A DNA stretch of 64,000 bases from CADCVT01 sp036389485 (GTDB taxonomy: Bacteria > Actinomycetota > Thermoleophilia > Solirubrobacterales > Solirubrobacteraceae): assembly GCA_036389485.1 (NCBI GenBank), contig DASVPR010000025.1:1-64000 (forward strand), written 5' to 3'. Positions within the stretch are counted from its first letter, which is position 1. The number at the start of each line of letters is the position of its first letter. The position numbers and the translations under genes are program-made. Below the pieces are notes generated by a model. That model worked only from the letters and a program-made list of their open reading frames with translations, did not search any database and was not told the origin of the DNA. Shown here piece by piece: positions 31,902 through 40,168 of the stretch.

Positions 31902-32986
31902 CCACACGCGAGCGGCTCAGCCCCGACGTCTTCCGGCTCCCCGTCGAGCGGATCCGCGAGGGCTACTACTCCGACATGTACTTCAACCTCACGAAGGAGC
32001 TGCTCGAGTCCGACGAGCGGCACCCGCGCGTGGTGATGCAGGCGTTCCAGAAGAGGCACTCGGTCCTCGGCGGGGTCGACGAGGCGATCGCGGTGCTCAA
32101 GCAGTGCTCGGGGCGAGGCGACGGACACGGCGGCTGGCAGAGCGGATGGGAGGAGCTCGAGGTCCGGGCGCTCCACGAGGGCGACGAGATCCAGCCGTGG
32201 GAGCCGGTCCTCACCATCGAGGGCGACTACACGCTCTTCGCCCACCTGGAGACCGTGTACCTCGGCTGCATGGCGCGGCGCACGCTGATCATGCGCAACG
32301 TCAAGGAGGTCGTCGAGGCGGCGGGCGGCAAGCCCATCTGGTACTTCCCGGCGCGACACGACCACTGGCTCGTGCAGACCGGCGACGGCTGGGCGGCGCA
32401 CGTGGCGGGCGCGATCGGCGTGTCCACCGACGCCCAGGCGTCGTGGTGGGGCGGGCGGGGGATGGGGACAGTCCCCCACAGCCTCATCGCCGCCTACGCC
32501 GGCGACACCGCGCTCGCGGCGCGCCGGTTCGCCGACCGCTACGCGCAGGAGATGAACGTGACGGTCCTCGTGGACTTCGCGAACGACTCGATCCGCACCG
32601 CCCTCGAGGTCGCCGACGCGCTCGGGCCCGACCTGTGGGGCGTCCGGCTCGACACGAGCGACACGCTGGTCGACCGCTCGCTTTGGCATCAGATGGGCCG
32701 GTTCAAGCCGACGGGCGTCAACGCGCGGCTCGTCGAGAACGTCCGCGCCGCGCTCGACGACGCCGGCCACGGGCACGTGAAGATCGTCGTCTCCGGCGGG
32801 TTCACCGCGGACCGGATCCGCGAGTTCGAGGCCGCGCAGATCCCCACCGACGCGTACGGCGTGGGGTCCTCCCTGATCCGCGGCGCGAACGACTTCACGG
32901 CCGACGTCGTGCGGGTGGACGGCAAGCCGTGCGCGAAGGTCGGGCGCGCCGAGCAGGACGCCTCCCGGCTGTCCCGCGTCCACTGA
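31898..32986 (+). CDS. Nicotinate phosphoribosyltransferase
   Basis: Salvages nicotinate to NaMN with PRPP, feeding NAD synthesis. 362 aa; N-terminal YYSDMYFNLTKELLES, the conserved GTxPH loop as GTVPHSL, phosphate-binding VVSGGFTADRI and GVGSSL. Length suits the short archaeal/actinobacterial class. The GTVPH motif is encoded by the GGGGACAGTCCCC element. ATGA overlap with DUF1385. Confidence 0.92.
   Translation: MTTRERLSPDVFRLPVERIREGYYSDMYFNLTKELLESDERHPRVVMQAFQKRHSVLGGVDEAIAVLKQCSGRGDGHGGWQSGWEELEVRALHEGDEIQPWEPVLTIEGDYTLFAHLETVYLGCMARRTLIMRNVKEVVEAAGGKPIWYFPARHDHWLVQTGDGWAAHVAGAIGVSTDAQASWWGGRGMGTVPHSLIAAYAGDTALAARRFADRYAQEMNVTVLVDFANDSIRTALEVADALGPDLWGVRLDTSDTLVDRSLWHQMGRFKPTGVNARLVENVRAALDDAGHGHVKIVVSGGFTADRIREFEAAQIPTDAYGVGSSLIRGANDFTADVVRVDGKPCAKVGRAEQDASRLSRVH
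32463..32475 (+). repeat. GGGGACAGTCCCC near-palindrome, copy 4
   Basis: In the nicotinate phosphoribosyltransferase gene, plus strand as is the gene, read as Gly-Thr-Val-Pro in the conserved GTxPH catalytic loop. Confidence 0.8.
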
Positions 32987-33023
32987 GCTTCAGATCGGCG
33001 GCGGCGCTGCCGACATCAGGGGC

Positions 33024-34523
33024 GTGGTGCAGGCCATCAAGGACTTCTCGTTCGAGTGGCAGGGCGTCTTCACGCTCCTGTTCATGGGCGCCGTCGTCTT
33101 CTTCCTGTGGCGGACCGTCCGCCTCATGCCGAAGACCAAGCCGGTCCAGATCAAGCCGGACGTCAAGCACGCGATCGGCTGGGCCGACATCGCCGGCGCG
33201 GACTTCGCGAAGGAGGAGCTGCAGGAGGTCGTCGCGTTCCTCAAGGACCCGAAGCAGTTCAAGCGCCTGGGCGCGAAGGCGCCGAAGGGCGTCCTGCTCC
33301 ACGGCCCGCCCGGCACGGGCAAGACGCTGCTGGCCAAGGCCGTCGCCCACGAGTCCGGCGCGCAGTTCTTCGCGCAGTCGGCGTCCTCGTTCGTCGAGAT
33401 GTTCGCCGGGCTGGGCGCCGCACGCATCCGGCGGCTGTTCCGCGAGGCGCGCAAGGCCGCGCCCGCGATCATCTTCATCGACGAGCTCGACGCCGTCGGC
33501 GCCGTCCGCGGGGCGGACAACAACTCCGAGCGCGAGCAGACGCTCAACCAGCTGCTCGTCGAGATGGACGGCTTCCCCGACAGCGACCGCATCGTCGTCA
33601 TGGCCGCGTCGAACCTGCTCGAGAAGCTCGACCCGGCGCTGCTGCGCCCCGGCCGCTTCGACCGCCAGGTCTTCGTCTCGCCTCCGGACGTGAACGGCCG
33701 CAGGGAGATCCTCGATGTCCACACGCGCAACAAGCCGCTGCGCGACGTCGACCTCGACCTCGTGGCCAAGCAGACGAGCGGGCTGACCGGCGCCGACCTC
33801 GCGAACCTCGCCAACGAGGCCGCGATCCGCTGCGTGCGCCGCCAGGGCAACGCGATCTGCCAGGACGACTTCGAGCAGGCCATCGAGCGGGTCGTCGCGG
33901 GCGTTGAGTCCTCGCGCGCGCTCACCGACCGGGAGCGCCGGATCGTCGCCTTCCACGAGGCCGGCCACGCGCTGTGCGGCGAGCTGCTGCCGGGCGTCGA
34001 CCGGCCGCACAAGGTCTCGATCGTGCCGCGCGGCTCCGCGCTCGGGTTCGCGATGTCGCTCCCCGACGAGGACCGCTACCTGAAGACGCGCGAGGACCTC
34101 ATCGACTACATGACCGTCTGCCTCGGCGGGCGGGTCGCTGAGCAGCTCGTCTTCGGCGCCGTCACCACCGGCGCGGCGAACGACCTGCAGAAGGTCGCCG
34201 AGATCACGCACGCGATGGTCCACCACTACGCGATGGCGGCCTCGGCGCAGGGTCAGCGCGCGCTGCTCGACCCGGCCGGCACGTCGGAGATCTCCCGCCG
34301 CATCCAGGACGAGGAGCAGCGCGAGCTCGCCTTCGAGGCCGAGTCCGCCGCCCGCGAGCTGCTGACCCGCTACCGCTCGAAGCTCGACGAGCTGGCCCAG
34401 ACGCTTCTCGACCGCGAGGTCCTCGACCGCGCGGACCTCGACCGCATCCTCGCCGACGTCCCGCGCGTCGAGCGCGAGCCCGGCGTCTCGCTGCGCGTCG
34501 CCGCGGCGGACCCCGGCGTCTAG
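33024..34523 (+). CDS. FtsH-like AAA zinc protease with a single membrane helix
   Basis: 499 aa versus about 640 for FtsH. One N-terminal transmembrane helix (about 15-33) and no periplasmic domain or second helix. AAA module: LHGPPGTGKT, IIFIDELDAVGAVRG, second region of homology LLRPGRFDRQV. Protease: zinc site HEAGH near residue 312 and the third-ligand segment TTGAANDLQKV. Degrades membrane or soluble proteins processively. It starts GTG-GTG 37 bases after the phosphoribosyltransferase gene and shares a CTAG stop with the convergent copper protein. A classical ftsH may exist elsewhere. Confidence 0.9.
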   Translation: MVQAIKDFSFEWQGVFTLLFMGAVVFFLWRTVRLMPKTKPVQIKPDVKHAIGWADIAGADFAKEELQEVVAFLKDPKQFKRLGAKAPKGVLLHGPPGTGKTLLAKAVAHESGAQFFAQSASSFVEMFAGLGAARIRRLFREARKAAPAIIFIDELDAVGAVRGADNNSEREQTLNQLLVEMDGFPDSDRIVVMAASNLLEKLDPALLRPGRFDRQVFVSPPDVNGRREILDVHTRNKPLRDVDLDLVAKQTSGLTGADLANLANEAAIRCVRRQGNAICQDDFEQAIERVVAGVESSRALTDRERRIVAFHEAGHALCGELLPGVDRPHKVSIVPRGSALGFAMSLPDEDRYLKTREDLIDYMTVCLGGRVAEQLVFGAVTTGAANDLQKVAEITHAMVHHYAMAASAQGQRALLDPAGTSEISRRIQDEEQRELAFEAESAARELLTRYRSKLDELAQTLLDREVLDRADLDRILADVPRVEREPGVSLRVAAADPGV

Positions 34524-35998
34524 CGGCGCTTCTTCCCCTTCACGCGGAAGGCTCCGCGCATGAAGGGGTGCACCCGGCAGAAGTAGGTGTACGTGCCGGG
34601 CTTTAGGTTCCTCGGCGTCTGCCAGGTGTCGCGGTTGGCGGCGGCGGTCGCGAAGCGCGGGCCGAAGCCGAGCTGGCCGGAGTCGAACTGGACGCGGCCG
34701 TCGGCGAGCGGGTAGGCGATGCCGGTCTCGCGGTTACAGGGCTCCTTGCACGCGGTGATCGTGTGCCAGATCGTGTCGCCGGAGTCCAGGTTGCGGAACG
34801 TCAGCGAGCGGCCCTGCCGCACGGTCGGCGGGCGGCCGGCGATCCCGGCGCCCGAGAGGTCGCCGCGGCCGTAGACGAAGTCCCTGATCTTCACGGTGCC
34901 GGTCGGCAGGCCCGCGAGCAGCCGCCGCGGGTCGGGCAGGACCGCCTGCTCCCCGCCGTGGTTGTCGTTCTCGGGCAGGTGGCCGTGGGTGATGTCGCCG
35001 TGCAGCGGGATCGGCGTGACGAACGGGTCCTTCGCGTCCGGCGTGAAGCCGTCCGCGTACCAGACCATGTTGATCCCCATCGACTCGTACCACGCGGCGT
35101 AGCGCGTGTTGTACGTCGCGCTCAGCGTCAGCTCGTCGCCCTTCGCGACGCGCACGCGCCAGTCCGGCTTGGTGACCGTCATCGCGGCGTCCCACGAGAC
35201 CGCGCCCGCGGGCTCCCAGTACTTCGCCTCGGACTTGAAGATCTTGCGCTCGAACTGCCCGCGGCGCTGCTCGAGGTCTGTCGAGAGGCCGCCCGGGTGC
35301 AGGTGCCCGCCGGTCATGATCAGCGTCATGTCGCGGTCGGCCGTGAACCGGTGCGCCGGGCCGATCTTGTCCTTCTCGGCCGCGACAACCGCCTCGTTGG
35401 GGAACGTGTACCTCCGGTCCTTGCCGCCCCAGCCGCGCTTGACGTCGAAGACGGGGTAGGCGGCGATGCCGGCGACGTCCATCCACAGCGGCTTGGCCTC
35501 GGTCATCTGCTCGGCCGCGGGCGTGCCCATCGGGACGAAGTCGATGTCGTAGGTCAGGTAGACCTCGTCCTTGCCCGGCAACAGGTTGTGGATCATGTGG
35601 TTCATGATCCACGGATCCTCCGGGCCGTAGCGGTAGCCGAAGCCGCGGGGGAACTGGAAGATCGTCTTCTCCTCGCCCGCCGCGAACGTCGGGTAGTTGC
35701 GCATCAGCCAGACGCCGTGGTGCAGGTGGATCTGGTCGACGGGCGGGACCGTCCCGTTGCGCCGGATGAGGTTCGGCTCGAAGCGGGTGATGTAGCCGGG
35801 CACGTCGGGCTTGAGCTTGTTGGGCTCGAACTCGATCGTGTTCTGCCCGGGCGCGATCTGGATCGGGCCGAACTCGTAGTGCAGCTTCTGCATCCCGTCG
35901 TACTCGACGTGCGCCACCGCGCCCGGCATCTGCACGCGCGTCGCGGCGGCCGCGGGGGCCGTTGTGACGGTGGCGGCGACGAGCGCCGCGAAGAGCAT
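34520..35998 (-). CDS. Secreted two-domain copper protein (PHM/DBH-like plus cupredoxin), predicted
   Basis: 492 aa with a Sec signal (about 1-19). The first 330 residues carry a copper-ligand pattern like ascorbate-dependent monooxygenases: HLHH at 91-94, HMIH 134-137, HLH 232-234 and Met in YESMGINMVWY (about 304-314). The C-terminal 130 residues form a cupredoxin: GDTIWHT with later YFCRVHPFMRG supplies the His-Cys-His-Met type 1 site. Together these suggest an exported oxidase or monooxygenase with its own electron-transfer domain. Substrate unknown. Function inferred, not a known named family. Confidence 0.75.
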   Translation of the reverse strand: MLFAALVAATVTTAPAAAATRVQMPGAVAHVEYDGMQKLHYEFGPIQIAPGQNTIEFEPNKLKPDVPGYITRFEPNLIRRNGTVPPVDQIHLHHGVWLMRNYPTFAAGEEKTIFQFPRGFGYRYGPEDPWIMNHMIHNLLPGKDEVYLTYDIDFVPMGTPAAEQMTEAKPLWMDVAGIAAYPVFDVKRGWGGKDRRYTFPNEAVVAAEKDKIGPAHRFTADRDMTLIMTGGHLHPGGLSTDLEQRRGQFERKIFKSEAKYWEPAGAVSWDAAMTVTKPDWRVRVAKGDELTLSATYNTRYAAWYESMGINMVWYADGFTPDAKDPFVTPIPLHGDITHGHLPENDNHGGEQAVLPDPRRLLAGLPTGTVKIRDFVYGRGDLSGAGIAGRPPTVRQGRSLTFRNLDSGDTIWHTITACKEPCNRETGIAYPLADGRVQFDSGQLGFGPRFATAAANRDTWQTPRNLKPGTYTYFCRVHPFMRGAFRVKGKKRR

Positions 35999-36032
35999 CC
36001 ATGCGGGGCGAAGACGGGACAGAGCGCTTCAC

Positions 36033-36042
36033 AGCGTATCCT
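36033..36042. promoter_or_regulatory. Overlapping divergent -10 elements, copper protein and epimerase
   Basis: Minus TACGCT (36038-36033) faces the copper protein, with a leader of about 30 bases. Plus TATCCT (36037-36042) is ten bases from ATG 36053. They share one TA dinucleotide, the geometry of symmetric bidirectional promoters. Confidence 0.55.
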
Positions 36043-36052
36043 CCGCCGCCGC

Positions 36053-36457
36053 ATGTTCGACCGCATCGACCACGTGGGCATCGCCGTGGAGGACCTCGAT
36101 GGCGCGCTCGCGCTCTTCGGGGGGACCTTCGGCATGCCGGAGGTGCACCGCGAGACCGTGACCGAGCAGGGCGTCGAGGCGGCCCTCCTGGACGTCGGCG
36201 AGAACCACATCGAGCTGCTGCGGCCGCTCGGCCCCGACACGCCCGTCGGGAAGTTCCTCGCCAAGCGCGGGCCGGGGATCCACCACGTCGCCTACCAGGT
36301 GACCGACATCGAGTCCGCCCTGGAGCGCTGCAAGGAGGCCGGGCTGCGGCTGATCGACGAGACGCCGCGGATCGGCATCCGCGGGTCGCGCGTCGCGTTC
36401 CTGCACCCGGCCGCCTCGGGCGGCGTGCTCACCGAGATCGTCCAACCCGCTCACTAG
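36053..36457 (+). CDS. mce: Methylmalonyl-CoA epimerase
   Basis: Vicinal-oxygen-chelate enzyme (134 aa) interconverting R- and S-methylmalonyl-CoA in propionate metabolism. Two VOC half-repeats: IDHVGIAVEDLDGAL and GIHHVAYQVTDIESAL, with metal ligands His, Gln/Glu and C-terminal Glu (GGVLTEIVQP). Mutase subunits are not in the window. Confidence 0.93.
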   Translation: MFDRIDHVGIAVEDLDGALALFGGTFGMPEVHRETVTEQGVEAALLDVGENHIELLRPLGPDTPVGKFLAKRGPGIHHVAYQVTDIESALERCKEAGLRLIDETPRIGIRGSRVAFLHPAASGGVLTEIVQPAH

Positions 36458-36466
36458 GACCACGTC

Positions 36467-36682
36467 ATGGCATCGACACGGCACATCTCGATCGGCTTCC
36501 AGGCGAGCATGCCCATCGCGCTGCGCGTGTCGCAGGAGGAGCTCGACAAGCTGCTCGGCGCGCTCGGCGGCGAGGGCTGGCACGACGTCGAGGGCGACGA
36601 CGGCACCGTGAGGCTCAACCTCGCCAACGTGCTCTGGGTCCGCGCGGACCGCGAGGAGCACCGCGTGGGCTTCGGCGCCTGA
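36467..36682 (+). CDS. Hypothetical protein, 71 aa
   Basis: Not recognised. Small soluble protein with an alternating beta-like pattern (HISIGFQASMPIALRV, GTVRLNLANVLWVRAD), ending in VGFGA. Ten bases after the epimerase with AGGA upstream; likely in the same unit. Confidence 0.65.
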   Translation: MASTRHISIGFQASMPIALRVSQEELDKLLGALGGEGWHDVEGDDGTVRLNLANVLWVRADREEHRVGFGA

Positions 36683-36683
36683 T

Positions 36684-36701
36684 CGGTTCGGACGCGAACC
36701 G
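36684..36701 (+). terminator. Hairpin after the 71-aa gene
   Basis: CGGTTCG/CGAACCG stem of 7 bp with loop GACG, followed by no T-run. It sits just after the stop codon, so it probably ends the epimerase transcript. Confidence 0.5.
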
Positions 36702-36717
36702 CGTACCGATCGGCATG

Positions 36718-36746
36718 TAGACGCGCACGACACCGGGGAGTAGTGT
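36718..36746 (+). promoter_or_regulatory. Promoter TAGACG-N17-TAGTGT of the secreted Pro-rich protein
   Basis: -35-like TAGACG (36718-36723) and -10 TAGTGT (36741-36746) are separated by 17 bases. The -10 ends six bases before ATG 36753, so the mRNA should be leaderless. Confidence 0.65.
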
Positions 36747-36752
36747 GGCGCC

Positions 36753-37463
36753 ATGCGGGTCGCAGCAGGGATGTGCGCGACAGTGGTCCTCCTGGTGGCG
36801 GCGCCCACCGCGAGCGCGGCGCAGGTGACGTTGACGTCGCCCGCCGACGGTCAGACGTTCGCCCTCGCCGACGGCGCCGCGGTGGCGCCGGTGGCCTACG
36901 CGGCCACGCTGGTCCCCGACCCCGTCGGCTGCCTCACCGGCAGCTGGTACATCGAGCGCCGCCCGGCGGGCGCGGGCGACGACGCGTGGTCGACGGTCGC
37001 GGCGGCCCCCGCGACGCTGCTCGTGCTCGCGAACACCGAGCTGCGGCCGCCGGGCGACTACGAGGTCCGCGCCGCGCTGCGCTGCCCGGACGCCGCGGCC
37101 GTGCTCTCGAACGTCGCGCGGATCCGCGTCGGCGACGTCACCGGCCAGGTGCCGCTGCCCGACCCCGGTCAGCTCCCCGACCCCGGCCGGCTTCCCCTGC
37201 CCGACCCCGGCCAGCTCCCGCTTCCGACGCCCGACCCGGACGCGACGCCGGTGGCGCCGACCGGCATCCTCCCGCCGCGCGACGACGACACGAACGTGTG
37301 CCTCTTCGCGCTGGAGGACTCCGCGAGCGCGGCCCAGGCCGTCCGCCGCGCGCGCCGTGCGCTCGCCCGCCGGCCGAGCGCCAAGCGCCGCCGCGCGCTG
37401 GTCCGCGCCAAGCGGCAGCTCAGGGCGGCCCGCGCCGCCGAGCGCGCGGCCTGCGCCGAGTAG
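36753..37463 (+). CDS. Secreted protein with proline-rich PLPDPGQ repeats
   Basis: 236 aa. Signal peptide (about 1-22), a beta-sandwich-like domain (25-125) with two Cys, then a linker of repeated (P)LPDPGQ/R units (about 130-170), and a basic coiled-coil-like tail (RRARRALARRPSAKRRRAL). Likely cell-wall associated. Function unknown. Leaderless start. Its TAG is immediately followed by the reverse TAG of the PLD gene. Confidence 0.8.
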   Translation: MRVAAGMCATVVLLVAAPTASAAQVTLTSPADGQTFALADGAAVAPVAYAATLVPDPVGCLTGSWYIERRPAGAGDDAWSTVAAAPATLLVLANTELRPPGDYEVRAALRCPDAAAVLSNVARIRVGDVTGQVPLPDPGQLPDPGRLPLPDPGQLPLPTPDPDATPVAPTGILPPRDDDTNVCLFALEDSASAAQAVRRARRALARRPSAKRRRALVRAKRQLRAARAAERAACAE

Positions 37464-38750
37464 CTAGAGCTCTCGCCGCGCGAGCTGCAGCACGCGCTCC
37501 TGAGCGCGGTGCACCGGCGGGCGGCGGGCGAAGCGGCCGCGGCGCATCTCCTCGCTGACCTCGAGGTCGCGCTCGAACTGCTCCATCAGCCTTGCGGCGA
37601 ACCGCTCGCTCTGCACGCACAGCGTCGCCTCGTCGTGCAGCTGGAACGAGCGGTTGTCGAAGTTCACGCTGCCGACCGACGACCACGCGCCGTCGATGAC
37701 GAGCGTCTTGGCGTGGAGCATCGTCGGCTGGTACTCCCAGATGCGCACGCCGGCGTCGAGCAGCTGGTCGTAGGTCGCGCGGCCGGCGATCCGCACGAAG
37801 CCCTTGTCGATGTGCGGGCCGGGGACGAGGACCCGCACGTCGACGCCGCGCTCGGTCGCCTCGGTGAGGGCGTCGACGAACGCGGGGCGGGGCGCGAAGT
37901 ACGCGGCGGTCAGGGCGAGCGACTCGCGCGCCGACGCGATCGCGAGGAAGTACAGCGCCTCGATGTCGGTGTCCCCGACGCCGGCGGCGGAACGGACGAC
38001 CTGCATCGGGCCGCCGCCGTCGAGAGGCTCCAGGTCGGGCAGGTAGGCGTCGCCCGTCAGCACCTCGCCGGTCGCCTCGAGCCAGTTGTCGGCGAACGCG
38101 CCCTGCAGGCCGCGGACGACCGGGCCGCGGATGCGGACGTGCGTGTCGCGCCAGTGGTCGGGGTCCTCGGCGTTGCCCGTCCACTCCTCGGCGATGCCGA
38201 CACCGCCGGTCATCCCGACGCAGCCGTCGGCCACGAGGATCTTGCGGTGCGTGCGGTTGTTCGCGCGGCGGATGGCGTACGGCTTGAGCGGCCGGAACCG
38301 CGCGACGCGGACGCCGCAGTCGCGCATCTCGTCCACGATCCCGCGCTCCATCTTCGCGGTGCCGATCGCGTCGAGCAGGACGTTGACCTCGACGCCCTCC
38401 TTCGCCCTGCGGCACAGCGCCTCCGCGACATCGGTCGCGATGTCGCCGCGCCAGTAGACGTAGGTCAGCAGGTTGATCGAGCGCCTCGCGCCCTCGATCG
38501 TCTCGAGGAACGCGGGGAAGATCTCGTCGCCGTTGACGAGCAGCTCGACGTCGTCGCCGGTGGAGACGGGCGCGCCCGTGAGCGCCTCGGCGGTGGCCAT
38601 GAACCCCTCGTCGCGGACGTCGAGCGCCTCGCCGTGGAGGCTGTAGCCCTCGTCGCCGTGCTCGCGGCGGTGGCGGAGGGACTCGCTCGCATAGCGCCAC
38701 GCCAGGACGGCGGCGATGCCGGCGGGCCAGGCGACGTCGCGGCCGTTCAC
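37464..38750 (-). CDS. Cardiolipin synthase-like phospholipase D protein
   Basis: 428-aa membrane-anchored PLD-family enzyme, likely joining phosphatidylglycerols into cardiolipin. N-terminal helix (about 7-20); two HKD motifs, THRKILVADG and LHAKTLVIDG, the latter followed by GSVNFDNRS. GTG start overlaps the upstream lipid-kinase stop (GTGA). Part of a phospholipid module with the kinase and PAP2 protein. Confidence 0.92.
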   Translation of the reverse strand: MNGRDVAWPAGIAAVLAWRYASESLRHRREHGDEGYSLHGEALDVRDEGFMATAEALTGAPVSTGDDVELLVNGDEIFPAFLETIEGARRSINLLTYVYWRGDIATDVAEALCRRAKEGVEVNVLLDAIGTAKMERGIVDEMRDCGVRVARFRPLKPYAIRRANNRTHRKILVADGCVGMTGGVGIAEEWTGNAEDPDHWRDTHVRIRGPVVRGLQGAFADNWLEATGEVLTGDAYLPDLEPLDGGGPMQVVRSAAGVGDTDIEALYFLAIASARESLALTAAYFAPRPAFVDALTEATERGVDVRVLVPGPHIDKGFVRIAGRATYDQLLDAGVRIWEYQPTMLHAKTLVIDGAWSSVGSVNFDNRSFQLHDEATLCVQSERFAARLMEQFERDLEVSEEMRRGRFARRPPVHRAQERVLQLARREL

Positions 38751-39628
38751 GGCGCGACGACCTCCAGGCTGCCCACCACTTCGAAGTGAGGCGTGATCGC
38801 GAGCACCTCGCCGTCGACGTTGAACGTGCGCGCGCCCTCGACCTCGACGGTCGCCGCGCGCAGGTGCAGGACCGCGTCCACGTCGACGAGCCGCCCCTTG
38901 CGCATGGCCCACGCGAGGCGGGCGAGCGCGAAGCGCGGCTTCGCCTCGACGATCGCGACGTCGAGCCTGCCGTCGCGCGGGTCGACGCCGCCGGTCCCGC
39001 TGCCGCCGCCGAACGCGCCCGTCGCCGCGACGACGACCTGCCACGCCCGGCCGCGGAAGGACGTCTGGCCGTCGCAGCGGATCGTGATGTCGAGCGGCCG
39101 GCCGGTCACGGCCGCCCGGAGCGCGCCGAGCGCGTACGCGAGCTTCCCGAGGCGCGGCTTCAGCGGCCCTGCGCTCCGTGCCGCGAGCACGGAGAGTCCC
39201 GCGGTCGCCGCGTTGACGAACGGCCGCCTCCCGACGGCGACCGCGAGCTCCATCCTTCGCGTCGGCGCGGCGGGATCAGCTGCCAGCCGCGCCGCCTCCT
39301 CGACGTCGAGGGGCAGGCCGAGGAACCGCGCGAAGTCGTTCGCCGTCCCGGCCGGCACCACCGCGAGCGGCACCCCGCTGCGCCGCGCCAGCGCCGCCGC
39401 CGGCCCGACGGAGCCATCGCCGCCGGCGACGACCACGCGCTCCACGCCGCGGAGCCGTACCGCTTCGCGCCGGAGGGCCTCCTCGTCCACCGCCTCCGCG
39501 CCCTCGCAGAACCGCGCGAGGTCCACCTCGACGACTGCGGCGTCGCGCCGCAGGGTCGCGCGGGCGCGCGGCGTCGCGTCCTCCGCGCCGCTCGCACCGT
39601 TGGCGACGAGGGCGAGCCGCGCCCGCTC
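38747..39628 (-). CDS. Diacylglycerol/sphingosine kinase-family lipid kinase, start uncertain
   Basis: About 293 aa. DAGK catalytic motifs VVVAGGDGSVGPAAA and PAGTANDFARFLGLPL, plus C-terminal FNVDGEVL. Phosphorylates diacylglycerol or another lipid; sits between the PLD and PAP2 genes. The domain begins LALVANGASG, but no ATG, GTG or TTG lies in frame nearby. A TAGGAG (minus 39641-39636) is followed after seven bases by GAG, taken here as the boundary because other genes place their start codon there. Confidence 0.8.
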   Translation of the reverse strand, partial: ERARLALVANGASGAEDATPRARATLRRDAAVVEVDLARFCEGAEAVDEEALRREAVRLRGVERVVVAGGDGSVGPAAALARRSGVPLAVVPAGTANDFARFLGLPLDVEEAARLAADPAAPTRRMELAVAVGRRPFVNAATAGLSVLAARSAGPLKPRLGKLAYALGALRAAVTGRPLDITIRCDGQTSFRGRAWQVVVAATGAFGGGSGTGGVDPRDGRLDVAIVEAKPRFALARLAWAMRKGRLVDVDAVLHLRAATVEVEGARTFNVDGEVLAITPHFEVVGSLEVVAP

Positions 39629-39635
39629 GGCGGTC

Positions 39636-39645
39636 CTCCTATCTT
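39636..39645. promoter_or_regulatory. Divergent -10 elements, lipid kinase and PAP2
   Basis: Plus TATCTT (39640-39645) is seven bases before GTG 39653. Minus TAGGAG (39641-39636) shares its TA but lacks the terminal T; it could equally be an SD. Confidence 0.5.
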
Positions 39646-39652
39646 CTGCGCC

Positions 39653-40168
39653 GTGCCCCTCCGCTCCGCCGGCGCGCGCGCGGTCGCCACGCGCGCCGAC
39701 GTCGCCCTGTACCGCTTCGTCCGCCGCAGGCTCACGTCGCCCGCGCTCGACGTCCCCCTGCGCGCGCTGACCCACGCCGGCGAGCACGCCGCGTGCTGGT
39801 ACGCCCTCGGCCTGGCGGGCGCCGCGTTCGACGAACCGGCCCGGCCGCGGTGGCGCCGGGCGATGAGGGCCATCCTCGCCACCCAGCTCCTCAACACCGC
39901 GCTGAAGGCCCTCTTCCGCCGCAAGCGCCCCGCGCTGCAGGACCTCCCCGCCTCCGTCCCGGTCCCGACCTCCCTGAGCTTCCCCAGCGCGCACGCCTCG
40001 ACCTCGTTCTGCGCCGCCCGCGCCTTCGCGCCGCTCGTCGCGGTCCCGCTGCTGCCGGTCGCCTCCGCGGTCGCCTTCAGCCGGGTGTACTTCGGCGTCC
40101 ACTACCCCTCCGACGTCCTGGTCGGGGCGGCGCTCGGGACGGCCGTCGCGGGGGTGGCCGCGCGATGA
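39653..40168 (+). CDS. PAP2-family membrane phosphatase
   Basis: 171 aa with several membrane helices. Phosphatase signature split as KALFRRKRP, PSAHAS and RVYFGVHYPSDVL, the three catalytic patches of PAP2. Probably removes phosphate from phosphatidate or undecaprenyl diphosphate. GTG start, leaderless; stop overlaps ychF as ATGA. Confidence 0.88.
   Translation: MPLRSAGARAVATRADVALYRFVRRRLTSPALDVPLRALTHAGEHAACWYALGLAGAAFDEPARPRWRRAMRAILATQLLNTALKALFRRKRPALQDLPASVPVPTSLSFPSAHASTSFCAARAFAPLVAVPLLPVASAVAFSRVYFGVHYPSDVLVGAALGTAVAGVAAR

Noticed and set aside
35749..35760. GGGACGGTCCC in the copper-protein gene (also coding GTVP) as a fifth copy of the 13-base element
   Set aside because: The central base and flanks differ from the conserved GGGGACAGTCCCC and it uses the common ACG codon; treated as chance.
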